A stretch of 64,000 nt of DNA, from NCBI RefSeq assembly GCF_900114845.1, contig NZ_FOUK01000003.1, positions 620,001-684,000 on the forward strand, read 5' to 3'. This document shows, in pieces, positions 25,017-32,848 of the stretch. Each line of letters opens with the position of its first letter. Within the stretch, counting starts at the first letter, position 1. This DNA comes from Pimelobacter simplex (GTDB lineage Bacteria; Actinomycetota; Actinomycetes; Propionibacteriales; Nocardioidaceae). A program made the translations under genes and the position numbers. The notes under the pieces are model-generated. The model worked only from the letters and a program-made list of their open reading frames with translations, did no database searches and was not told where the DNA came from.

Positions 25017-25865
25017 ATGAGCACCACGGAACCGGCGCAGACCGAGGCCCGCGGGCGCGGCTCCCGGACCGTGGTCGTGAGCTTCCTCGGCGCTGTCGTA
25101 CGACGGATGGGCAACTGGATGCCGATCGGCGGCACCATCGACCTGATGGCGCCGCTGGGCATCGACGGGCCGTCGGTGCGCACCGCCGTCTTCCGGCTCA
25201 AGAAGCGCGGCTGGCTCGAGTCCGAGACCCGCGGCGGCATCCGCGGCTACGCGCTCACCGACGAGGCCCTGGGCGCGCTGGCCGCCGGCGACGAGGTCAT
25301 CTGGCACGCTCGGCAGCCCGCCGCGCTCGAGGACGGCTGGTGCATCGTGAACTTCTCGGTGCCCGAGTCGCAGCGCAGCAAGCGCCAGCAGCTGCGCGCC
25401 CACCTCACCTCGCTGGGTTTCGGCAACGTCGGCACCGCCATGTGGATCGCGCCCGCACGCATGCAGGCCGCCGCCGAGCGGGCGATCGCCGAGCTCGGCC
25501 TGACCCGGCACAGCGCCGTCTTCGTCGGCGACCACGTGGCCGGGCAGGACCTCGCCGCGCTGCTCTACGAGAGCTGGGACCTGACCGGCATCGACGAGCG
25601 CTACCGCGCCTTCATCGCGGAGTTCGCACCGGTCGCCGACGAGCTCGGCGGCAGCGGGGTCGTCGACCCGGAGCGCGCCTTCGCGTCGTACCTGACCGTC
25701 GTGGACCGGTGGCGCCGGCTGCCCTTCCGCGACCCCGGGCTGCCCCGTGAGCTGCTCGCCGACGACTGGAGCGGACCCGACGCCGCCGCGCTCTTCGAGC
25801 GCCTCGTGGCGACCCTCGAGGGCCGCGCGCTGGCCCATGCCGCGCGCCTCTGGCCGACCTCCTGA
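25017..25865 (+). CDS. PaaX-family transcriptional regulator
   Basis: The 282-residue protein has the PaaX winged helix (VSFLGAVVRRMGNWMPIGG, VRTAVFRLKKRGWLES, GYALT) and the central and C-terminal PaaX domains (DGWCIVNFSVPESQRSKRQQL, then LLYESWDLTGIDERYRAF). PaaX senses phenylacetyl-CoA and represses catabolic operons, so a relative sensing an aryl-CoA made by this cluster is plausible. ATG 25017 is preferred over one at 25008; ACAATG close upstream looks like a -10 box and the message may be leaderless. It lies between the two catabolic operons on the same strand. Confidence 0.85.
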   Translation: MSTTEPAQTEARGRGSRTVVVSFLGAVVRRMGNWMPIGGTIDLMAPLGIDGPSVRTAVFRLKKRGWLESETRGGIRGYALTDEALGALAAGDEVIWHARQPAALEDGWCIVNFSVPESQRSKRQQLRAHLTSLGFGNVGTAMWIAPARMQAAAERAIAELGLTRHSAVFVGDHVAGQDLAALLYESWDLTGIDERYRAFIAEFAPVADELGGSGVVDPERAFASYLTVVDRWRRLPFRDPGLPRELLADDWSGPDAAALFERLVATLEGRALAHAARLWPTS

Positions 25866-25897
25866 GCGTCCCGCCGTCCCCCTCCTGAGCGGGCTCC

Positions 25898-25943
25898 GGA
25901 CAACACGCCGCGGTTCGCGGATACCCGCCGCGCTTTCCGGATA
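25898..25943 (+). promoter_or_regulatory. GGAYA triple repeat upstream of the SDR operon
   Basis: GGACA at 25898, GGATA at 25919 and GGATA at 25939 lie on the same strand, 21 and 20 bp apart, about 80 bp before the SDR start at 26022. The spacing of two helical turns and the GGNTA core match the XylS/BenR-type activator pattern. They also match the pair at 16716-16741, including a shared CCGGTGC further downstream. This suggests that one AraC protein controls both transcription units. Confidence 0.5.
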
Positions 25944-26021
25944 GTGGCCGCCCGCGCCGGTGCCTAGTGTCCCGGTCCACGCGATGTGATCTGCATCGCA
26001 GCGAGGAGCGGAGGAATCAAC

Positions 26022-26807
26022 ATGGCCGATCTGACGGGTCGCACCGCGATCGTCACCGGCGGCGCCACGCTGCTGGCCCACGGCGTCATCGGCGCCCTGG
26101 CCCGGGCCGGGGCCCGGGTCGTGGTCGCCGACATCGACGAGGCCGGCGGTGCCGCGGCCGAGAAGCTCGGTGACGAGGTCGCGTTCGTACGCACGGACAT
26201 CACCGACGACGCCGCCGTCGCGGACCTCGTGTCCGCCACCGTCGAGCGCTTCGGCGGCATCGACATCGTCGTCAACCTCGCCGCGACCTACCTCGACGAC
26301 GGCTTCGCGACCAGCCGCGCCGACTGGCTCACCGCCCTGAACGTCAACCTGGTCAGCATCGTGGAGGTCGTCCGCGCGGCGCACCCCCACCTGCAGGCCA
26401 GCGAGCACGCGGCGGTCGTGAACTTCACGTCGATCTCCAGCAAGGTCGCGCAGACCGGGCGCTGGGTCTACCCGGCGTCGAAGGCCGCAATCGTCCAGCT
26501 CACCCGGTCGATGGCCACCGACCTCGCCGGCGACGGCATCCGGGTCAACTCGGTCAGCCCGGGCTGGACCTGGTCGAAGATCATGGACGACCTGTCCGGC
26601 AGCGACCGCGCCAAGACCGACCGCGTGGCCGCGCCCTTCCACCTGACCGGCCGGGTCGGCGACGGCGCCGAGATCGGCGAGGTCGTCGCCTTCCTCGCCT
26701 CGGACGCCGCATCCGTCGTGACCGGCGCGGACTGGGCCGCCGACGGCGGCTACTCCGCCCTCGGCCCCGAGCAGGCCGTCCCCACCATCCCGCAGCTCGC
26801 CGAGTGA
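26022..26807 (+). CDS. short-chain dehydrogenase/reductase (SDR)
   Basis: The 261-residue SDR has the catalytic set Ser137, Tyr150 and Lys154 (NFTSISSKVAQ, WVYPASKAAIVQL) and ends in GADWAADGGYSALG like other classical SDRs. The usual TGxxxGxG cofactor motif is degenerate: TGGATLLAHGV at 12-22. Asp38 at the end of beta-2 (VVADID) suggests NAD rather than NADP. A clear ggagcggagg ribosome site precedes ATG 26022. It is the first gene of the operon leading to the ferredoxin oxidoreductase. Oxidation of an alcohol intermediate is likely. Confidence 0.85.
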   Translation: MADLTGRTAIVTGGATLLAHGVIGALARAGARVVVADIDEAGGAAAEKLGDEVAFVRTDITDDAAVADLVSATVERFGGIDIVVNLAATYLDDGFATSRADWLTALNVNLVSIVEVVRAAHPHLQASEHAAVVNFTSISSKVAQTGRWVYPASKAAIVQLTRSMATDLAGDGIRVNSVSPGWTWSKIMDDLSGSDRAKTDRVAAPFHLTGRVGDGAEIGEVVAFLASDAASVVTGADWAADGGYSALGPEQAVPTIPQLAE

Positions 26808-26818
26808 GGACCCCTCCC

Positions 26819-28291
26819 ATGAAGATCGCCATCGTCGGCGCCGGCTTCGCCGGCCTCTCGTCCGCCAAGGTCCTGCGCCAGCTCGGGCACGACGTCGTCG
26901 TCTACGAGAAGACCCAGGACGTGGGCGGCGTGTGGAGCGCCAGCCGCCGCTACCCCGGCCTGAAGACCCAGAACAACAAGGGCACCTACGCGCTGTCCGA
27001 CCAGCCGATGCCCCGGGACTACCCCGAGTGGCCCTCCGGCGAGCAGGTGCAGAGCTATCTCTCGACGTACGCCGAGCGGTTCGGGCTCACGCCGTACCTG
27101 CGGCTCGGCACGGAGGTCGAGCTCGCCGTCCCCACCGACGGCGGCGGCTGGGACGTCACCACGGCGTCCGGCACGGAGCACTACGACCACCTGGTGCTGG
27201 CCAGCGGCATCTTCTCGCGCCCGTTCATCCCGCCGTTCGAGAACCTCGACCTGTTCGAGAAGCTCGGCGGCGAGGTGATGGCCGCCAGCGACTGGCACAG
27301 CCTCGACCAGGTCCGCGACAAGCACACGGTCGTGGTCGGGTACGGCAAGTCCGCCTGCGACATCACCGTGGAGATCGCCAAGGTCGCCGCGTCGACCACC
27401 GTGGTGGCGCGCGAGCTGCTCTGGAAGATGCCGCGCAAGGTCAAGGGCGTCCTCAACTACAAGTACCTGATGCTCACCCGCATGGGCGAGGGCCTGTTCC
27501 GCTACCGCTCGGTGTCCGGCCCGGAGCGGCTGCTCCACGCCCGCGACTCGGCGATGGCCAACGGCATGCTCGGCAGCGTCGAGAAGGTCACCACCAAGCA
27601 GCTCAAGCTGGAGGACCTCGGCCTGGTGCCGGAGGGGCAGTTCTCCGACATCGCCCGCTCCACCGTCTCGCTGGCCTCGGAGGGCTTCTTCGAGGGCGTC
27701 GACGAGGGCCGGATCGACGTCCAGCGCGACACGATCATCGAGCGCTTCGTCGAGCAGGACGGCAAGCCGTTCGCCGAGCTCAGCAACGGCCGGATCATCC
27801 CGGTCGACGTCGTCGTCGCGGCGACCGGCTGGTCGCAGGACCTGCCGTTCCTCCCCCCGGAGGTCATGGAGAAGCTCACCGACGAGAACGGCGACTACCT
27901 GCTCTACCGCCAGATCCACCCGATCTACCTGCCGGACCTGAGCTTCGCGGGCTACAACTCGTCGTTCTTCTCGCCGCTCTCGGCCGAGGTGTCGGCGATC
28001 TGGATCGGCTCGATGCTCGGCGGCAACCACACGCTGCCCAGCACGACGGAGATGCACGTCGCCGTGCGCGACCGGCTCACCTGGATGCGCGAGCGCACCC
28101 AGGGCCAGCACGCCCGCGGCACCAACATCATCCCGTTCTCGGTGCACAACATCGACGAGGTGCTCTCCGACGTCGGCCTCAACGTCGGCCCGCTCACCCG
28201 CGCCCGGCAGTGGCTGCTCCCGATCAACCCCAGCAACTACCGCAAGATCACGCCGCGGCTGGCCCGCCGGCTCGGTGTGAAGGCCTCATGA
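26819..28291 (+). CDS. flavin-containing monooxygenase (class B type)
   Basis: The 490-residue protein has FAD motif GAGFAGLSSAKVL at 7-19, the NADP motif VVGYGKSACDITVEIA near 176-191, an FMO/BVMO-like fingerprint ending in SDWHSL and the C-terminal ATGWSQDLPF. Class B enzymes insert oxygen into C=C, N, S or ketone positions. Bacterial FMOs are known to oxidise indole to indoxyl, which fits the pathway suggested here, but the substrate is not proven. It starts 11 bp after the SDR stop. Its own stop overlaps the next ATG by four bases. Confidence 0.83.
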   Translation: MKIAIVGAGFAGLSSAKVLRQLGHDVVVYEKTQDVGGVWSASRRYPGLKTQNNKGTYALSDQPMPRDYPEWPSGEQVQSYLSTYAERFGLTPYLRLGTEVELAVPTDGGGWDVTTASGTEHYDHLVLASGIFSRPFIPPFENLDLFEKLGGEVMAASDWHSLDQVRDKHTVVVGYGKSACDITVEIAKVAASTTVVARELLWKMPRKVKGVLNYKYLMLTRMGEGLFRYRSVSGPERLLHARDSAMANGMLGSVEKVTTKQLKLEDLGLVPEGQFSDIARSTVSLASEGFFEGVDEGRIDVQRDTIIERFVEQDGKPFAELSNGRIIPVDVVVAATGWSQDLPFLPPEVMEKLTDENGDYLLYRQIHPIYLPDLSFAGYNSSFFSPLSAEVSAIWIGSMLGGNHTLPSTTEMHVAVRDRLTWMRERTQGQHARGTNIIPFSVHNIDEVLSDVGLNVGPLTRARQWLLPINPSNYRKITPRLARRLGVKAS

Positions 28292-29892
28292 GCCGGCACT
28301 ACGACGCCGTCGTCGTCGGCGCCGGGATCAACGGTCTCGTCGCCGCGGCCGAGCTCGCCGGCGCCGGCTGGCGGGTGGCCGTGGTCGAGGAGCGGGACCG
28401 GCTCGGCGGCTTCATCGCCTCCGACGAGCTGACCGCACGCGGCTTCGTGCACGACACGTTCAGCTCGTGGCACCCGCTCTTCGTCGCGGGCGGCGGCTAC
28501 GCCACCCTCGGCGCGGACCTGCACCGGCACGGCCTCGTCTACCGCAACGCCGAGGGGCCGGTCACCGCATCGGTCTCCGAGCGCGGCACCGTCGTCGCCG
28601 ACCGCGACCCGGAGAAGACGGCGGTCGACTTCGCCCACGCCGCCGACGCCCGCGCGTACGCCGACATGCTCGCGCAGCTCGACCAGTGGGCGCCGCACGT
28701 CTTCGGCGCCCTCGGCTCCGAGCTGCGCACGGGCGACCTCGCCCGCCTCGGGTACGGCGCTCTGCGGGGTCTCGGCCGCGACGGCCTCACCGAGCTGATG
28801 CGCGTGTCCACGCAGTCCGGGCGCGGCCTGGTCCGCGAGCGCTTCGCCGGCTTCGAGGTCGACCAGCTGTGGTCGCCCTGGCTCCTCCACGCCGGCCTCG
28901 CCCCCGACCAGGCCACCGGCGGGCTGATGCTGCCGGTGATGGCGTTCACCATGCACGCGATCGGACTGCCGGTGGTCGAGGGCGGGGCGGCCAACTTCGT
29001 CGCGGCCTTCGCCGGCCTGCTCGCCGAGCGCGGGGTCGACGTCCTGCTGGGCACCACGGTCGACCGGGTCGTCGTGCGCGACGGCCGCGCTGTCGCCGTC
29101 GAGGCCGGGGGCGAGCGGCTCGTCGCCGGCCGCGCCGTGCTCGCATCGACGTCGACGGGCCGCCTCTACGAGCAGCTGCTCTCCCCCGACGTGGTCACCG
29201 ACGCCGGCCGGCAGGCCGTCGCCCGGCACCGCCCGGGGCGGGCAGCCACGCAGATCCACCTGGCACTGGACCGTCCGGTGCGCTGGGCCGACAGCCGGCT
29301 CGACGCCGTCCCCCTGATCCACGTCAGCAACGGCGCCGACAGCACCGCCGTGGCGTGCGCCCAGGCCGAGGCCGGGCTGCTGCCGTCCGCCCCGACGGTC
29401 GTGGTCGGCCAGCAGTGCGTGCTCGACCCCACCCGCGCCCCCGAGGGACAGGCCACGCTGTGGCTGCAGCTGCAGGAGGTGCCCTGGGCGCCGACGGGCG
29501 ACGCGGCCGGCGAGATCGACGTCCGCGACGGGTGGACCGCCGAGCTCGCCGACGCCTACACCGACCGGGTGCTCGCCCGGGTCGCCGAGCACGCGCCCGG
29601 CCTGGCCGACAGCGTGATCGGCCGGCACGTCATCTCCCCCACCGCACTGAGCGCCGCCAACGCCAACGCCGTCCACGGCGACCCCTACGGCGGCGCCGCC
29701 GAGCTCGACCAGTCGCTCCTCTGGCGTCCCGGGACCGGCACCGGGCACCGCACCGGCGTCGCCGGGCTCTTCCACATCGGGGCGTTCACCCACCCCGGCC
29801 CCGGCCTCGGCGGCGGCTCCGGCCACCTCGTCGCCCAGCAGCTCCTCACCCCACGCGGCGTGCGCCGCCTCTCCGAAAGGTTCCGCCGATGA
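28288..29892 (+). CDS. phytoene-desaturase-like FAD oxidoreductase
   Basis: The 534-residue flavoprotein has the N-terminal dinucleotide fold VVVGAGINGLVAAAELAG, the flavin amine oxidase/desaturase motif DRLGGFIAS, a central substrate domain and the C-terminal FAD contact HIGAFTHPGPGLGGGSGHL. It belongs to the CrtI/PYROXD2-like group, which dehydrogenates C-C or C-N bonds. No carotenoid genes are nearby, so a dehydrogenation step on the heterocyclic substrate is more likely. It is translationally coupled on both sides (ATGA overlaps at 28288 and 29889). Confidence 0.82.
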   Translation: MSRHYDAVVVGAGINGLVAAAELAGAGWRVAVVEERDRLGGFIASDELTARGFVHDTFSSWHPLFVAGGGYATLGADLHRHGLVYRNAEGPVTASVSERGTVVADRDPEKTAVDFAHAADARAYADMLAQLDQWAPHVFGALGSELRTGDLARLGYGALRGLGRDGLTELMRVSTQSGRGLVRERFAGFEVDQLWSPWLLHAGLAPDQATGGLMLPVMAFTMHAIGLPVVEGGAANFVAAFAGLLAERGVDVLLGTTVDRVVVRDGRAVAVEAGGERLVAGRAVLASTSTGRLYEQLLSPDVVTDAGRQAVARHRPGRAATQIHLALDRPVRWADSRLDAVPLIHVSNGADSTAVACAQAEAGLLPSAPTVVVGQQCVLDPTRAPEGQATLWLQLQEVPWAPTGDAAGEIDVRDGWTAELADAYTDRVLARVAEHAPGLADSVIGRHVISPTALSAANANAVHGDPYGGAAELDQSLLWRPGTGTGHRTGVAGLFHIGAFTHPGPGLGGGSGHLVAQQLLTPRGVRRLSERFRR

Positions 29893-30680
29893 CCACCACC
29901 CCCAGCACCACGACCGCCCTCGACGGTCTGCTCACCGCGCTCGCCACCGGCGCGGCCACCGTCGTCGACCTCACCGCGCCGCTCTCGTCCGAGACGCCGA
30001 TCCTGCAGCTCCCGGAGCCGTTCGCGAACACGATCCCCCTCTCGCTCGAGAAGGTCAGCGACTTCGACGCCGACGGCCCGTTCTGGGGCTGGCACAACAT
30101 CCACACCGGCGAGCACACCGGCACCCACCTCGACGCCCCCACCCACTGGGCGACCGGCCGCGACGGCGCCTCGGTCGACCAGATCGCGCCCGCGCGCCTG
30201 ATCGGCCCGGCCGTCGTCATGGACTTCACCGCCGAGGCCGAGGCCGACCCCGACCTGCTGCTCGGCCCCGAGCACTTCGAGGCCTACGTCGCCGAGCACG
30301 GCCCGCTCCCCGACGGCGCCTGGCTGCTCTTCCGCACCGGCTGGAGCAAGTACAGCCGCGACGCCGTCGCGTTCGCCAACGCCGACGAGAACGGCCCCCA
30401 CACGCCCGGCGTCTCGGCCGCGGGCGCGCAGTGGCTCGCGGCGTCGTCCATCAGCGGGTTCGGCGTCGAGACCGTCGGCATCGACGCCGGCCAGGCCGGC
30501 GGCCTGGAGCCGCCCTTCCCGGTCCACCACTTCCTGCTCGGCGCCGACAAGTACGGCCTGACCCAGCTGCAGAACCTCGACCGGCTGCCGCGCACCGGCG
30601 CGGTGATCATCGTCGCGCCGCTCCCGATCGTCGGCGGCACGGGCTCCCCCGCCCGTGCGCTCGCGATCGTCCCCGCCTGA
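29889..30680 (+). CDS. cyclase-family metal hydrolase, isatin-hydrolase-like
   Basis: This 263-residue member of the cyclase (kynurenine formamidase/isatin hydrolase) family has the metal motif complete: His76, GTH with His80, Asp82 and His86 in HTGTHLDAPTHW. The C-terminal stretch DAGQAGGLEPPFPVHH and the closing GTGSPARALAIV recall the isatin hydrolase branch as I remember it. Isatin hydrolase opens the isatin lactam to isatinate, a 2-aminophenylglyoxylate, using Mn. It lies directly before, and overlaps by one base, a 2-oxoacid oxidoreductase that could use such a product. Kynurenine formamidase or another lactamase activity is the alternative. Confidence 0.75.
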   Translation: MTTTPSTTTALDGLLTALATGAATVVDLTAPLSSETPILQLPEPFANTIPLSLEKVSDFDADGPFWGWHNIHTGEHTGTHLDAPTHWATGRDGASVDQIAPARLIGPAVVMDFTAEAEADPDLLLGPEHFEAYVAEHGPLPDGAWLLFRTGWSKYSRDAVAFANADENGPHTPGVSAAGAQWLAASSISGFGVETVGIDAGQAGGLEPPFPVHHFLLGADKYGLTQLQNLDRLPRTGAVIIVAPLPIVGGTGSPARALAIVPA

Positions 30681-32848
30681 TGGCCGAGCGGTCCTTCGCC
30701 CACGAGGTGCTCAAGCTGCGCGCCGGGGAGGGCACGTCCTTCTCCGGCGAGGGCATCCTCGCCGTCACCAAGGCGCTGCTGCAGTCCGGCGTCGCATACG
30801 TCGGCGGCTACCAGGGCGCGCCGATCTCGCACCTGATGGACGTCCTCGGCGACGCGCACGAGATCCTCGAGGAGCTCGGCGTCTACTTCGAGAACAGCGC
30901 TTCCGAGGCGACGGCGGCGGCGATGCTCGCCGCGTCGGTGAGCTACCCGCTGCGCGGCGCGATCACGTTCAAGTCGACGGTCGGCACCAACGTCGCCTCC
31001 GACGCGCTCGCCAACCTCTCCAGCGGCGGCGTGACCGGCGGGGCGCTCGTCATCGTCGGCGAGGACTACGGCGAGGGCTCGAGCATCATGCAGGAGCGCT
31101 CGCACGCCTTCGCCATGAAGTCGCAGATGTGGCTGCTCGACCCGAGGCCCAACATCAGCGCCATCGTGGACGCCGTCGAGGCGGGCTTCGAGCTCTCCGA
31201 GGCGAGCAGCACGCCGGTCATGCTCCAGCTGCGGCTGCGCTCGTGCCACCTCTACGGCACGTTCACCGCCAAGGACAACAAGCGCCCGCCGATGACGGTG
31301 ACCGACGCGATCGAGAACCCCCAGCGGCAGCTCGACCGGATCGTGCTGCCACCGGCGAGCTTCCTGCACGAGAAGGAGAAGATCGAGGACCGCTGGCCGG
31401 CCGCCGTCGAGTTCATCAAGCGGCGCGGGCTCAACGAGGTGCTCGGCGCCGACACCGCCGACATCGGCATCATCGTCCAGGGCGGCGTCTACAACACGCT
31501 CAACCGGGCGATGGAGCTGCTCGGCTGCTCCGACGCCTTCGGCAACACCGAGGTGCCGGTCTACGTCATGAACGTGACCTACCCGGTCGTCGACGAGGAG
31601 ATCCTCGACTTCTGCGCCGGCAAGCGCGCGGTGCTGCTCGTCGAGGAGGGCCAGCCCGACTACATCGAGCAGAACCTCAACGCCATCCTGCGCCGGGCCG
31701 GCTCGCCGGTCGCGCTGCACGGCAAGGACCTGCTGCCGGTCGCGGGCGAGTACACCGCGGCCGCGGTCACCCGCGGGCTCGACGCCTTCCTGCAGAAGTA
31801 CCTCCCCGACGTCGTGCGCAGCAGCCCCTCGCTGCTCATGCCCGAGGACGACGCGCGCAGCCCCTTCGCGCCGCGGGTCGACGCGGCCGTCGTCCGCCCG
31901 CGGCCGCCGGGGCTGTGCACCGGCTGCCCGGAGCGGCCGATCTTCAGCGCACTCAAGCTGGCCGAGAAGGAGACCGGCAAGCAGCACCACGTCAGCGCCG
32001 ACATCGGCTGCCACCTGTTCGCCATCAACGAGCCGTTCAACCTCGGCGCCACGACGATGGGCTACGGCCTCGGCTCGGCCGGCGCGGCAGCGCTCAACTC
32101 CAAGGACGCCGACCGGCGCACCATCGCGGTGATGGGCGATGGCGGCTTCTGGCACAACGGCCTCACCAGCGGCGTCGGCAACGCGGTGTTCAACCAGAAC
32201 GACCAGCTCCTGCTCGTCGTCGACAACGCCTACAGCGCGGCCACCGGTGGCCAGGACGTCCTCTCGTCCCAGGCCGACAGCGTGCTCCGCTCGACCAAGC
32301 ACCCCATCGAGAAGGCGGTCCGCGGCGTCGGCGTGAACTGGGTCAAGACGGTCAGCAACACCTACAAGATCGGCGCCCTGCGCGACGTCTTCGTCAAGGC
32401 GCTGACCACCAAGGAGGCCGGCCCCAAGGTCGTCGTCGCGCAGAGCGAGTGCCAGCTCAACCGGCAGCGCCGGGTCAAGCCGCAGCGTGCGAAGGCGATC
32501 AAGGAGGGCAAGCGGGTCGTCAAGGAGCGCTTCGGTGTCGACGCCGACACCTGCACCGGCGACCACGCGTGCATCCGGGTCTCCGGCTGCCCGTCGCTGA
32601 CCATCAAGGCCAACCCGGACCCGATGCGCACCGACCCGGTCGCCACCGTGCTCGACTCCTGCGTCGGGTGCGGGGTGTGCGGCGCCAACGCGCACGCGGC
32701 GTCCCTGTGCCCGTCGTTCTACCGGACCGACCTGGTCTACAACCCGACCTGGCGCGACCGCCTGCTGAGCCGGATGCGCGGCGGGTGGATCGGCCTTCTC
32801 ACGTCCGGCGTCGAGCGCCGGGCCGCACGCTACGAGGTGAGTCTCTGA
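30680..32848 (+). CDS. 2-oxoacid:ferredoxin oxidoreductase, alpha subunit (IorA-like)
   Basis: This 722-residue indolepyruvate-ferredoxin-oxidoreductase-type large subunit has an N-terminal pyrimidine-binding domain (GEGILAVTKALLQSGVAYVGG, in part), a domain II and a TPP domain with GDGGFWHNGLTSGVGN and VVDNAYSAATGG. The C-terminus carries two Fe-S motifs: an unusual C-x5-C-x5-CP set (CTGDHACIRVSGCP) and a standard C-x2-C-x2-C-x8-CP set (CVGCGVCGANAHAASLCP). It oxidatively decarboxylates an aryl-2-oxoacid to an aryl-acyl-CoA. The start ATG 30680 shares one base with the cyclase stop. Confidence 0.85.
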   Translation: MAERSFAHEVLKLRAGEGTSFSGEGILAVTKALLQSGVAYVGGYQGAPISHLMDVLGDAHEILEELGVYFENSASEATAAAMLAASVSYPLRGAITFKSTVGTNVASDALANLSSGGVTGGALVIVGEDYGEGSSIMQERSHAFAMKSQMWLLDPRPNISAIVDAVEAGFELSEASSTPVMLQLRLRSCHLYGTFTAKDNKRPPMTVTDAIENPQRQLDRIVLPPASFLHEKEKIEDRWPAAVEFIKRRGLNEVLGADTADIGIIVQGGVYNTLNRAMELLGCSDAFGNTEVPVYVMNVTYPVVDEEILDFCAGKRAVLLVEEGQPDYIEQNLNAILRRAGSPVALHGKDLLPVAGEYTAAAVTRGLDAFLQKYLPDVVRSSPSLLMPEDDARSPFAPRVDAAVVRPRPPGLCTGCPERPIFSALKLAEKETGKQHHVSADIGCHLFAINEPFNLGATTMGYGLGSAGAAALNSKDADRRTIAVMGDGGFWHNGLTSGVGNAVFNQNDQLLLVVDNAYSAATGGQDVLSSQADSVLRSTKHPIEKAVRGVGVNWVKTVSNTYKIGALRDVFVKALTTKEAGPKVVVAQSECQLNRQRRVKPQRAKAIKEGKRVVKERFGVDADTCTGDHACIRVSGCPSLTIKANPDPMRTDPVATVLDSCVGCGVCGANAHAASLCPSFYRTDLVYNPTWRDRLLSRMRGGWIGLLTSGVERRAARYEVSL

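Noticed and set aside
28288..29892. Carotenoid biosynthesis gene
   Set aside because: The protein is desaturase-like, but no phytoene synthase or other carotenoid gene is nearby and it is embedded in a catabolic operon.
30655..32847. The long forward frame upstream of the IorB-like gene, appearing as an N-terminal extension
   Set aside because: It is a shifted frame of the IorA-like gene, low in motif content; the true start of IorB is ATG 32848, one base inside the IorA stop.
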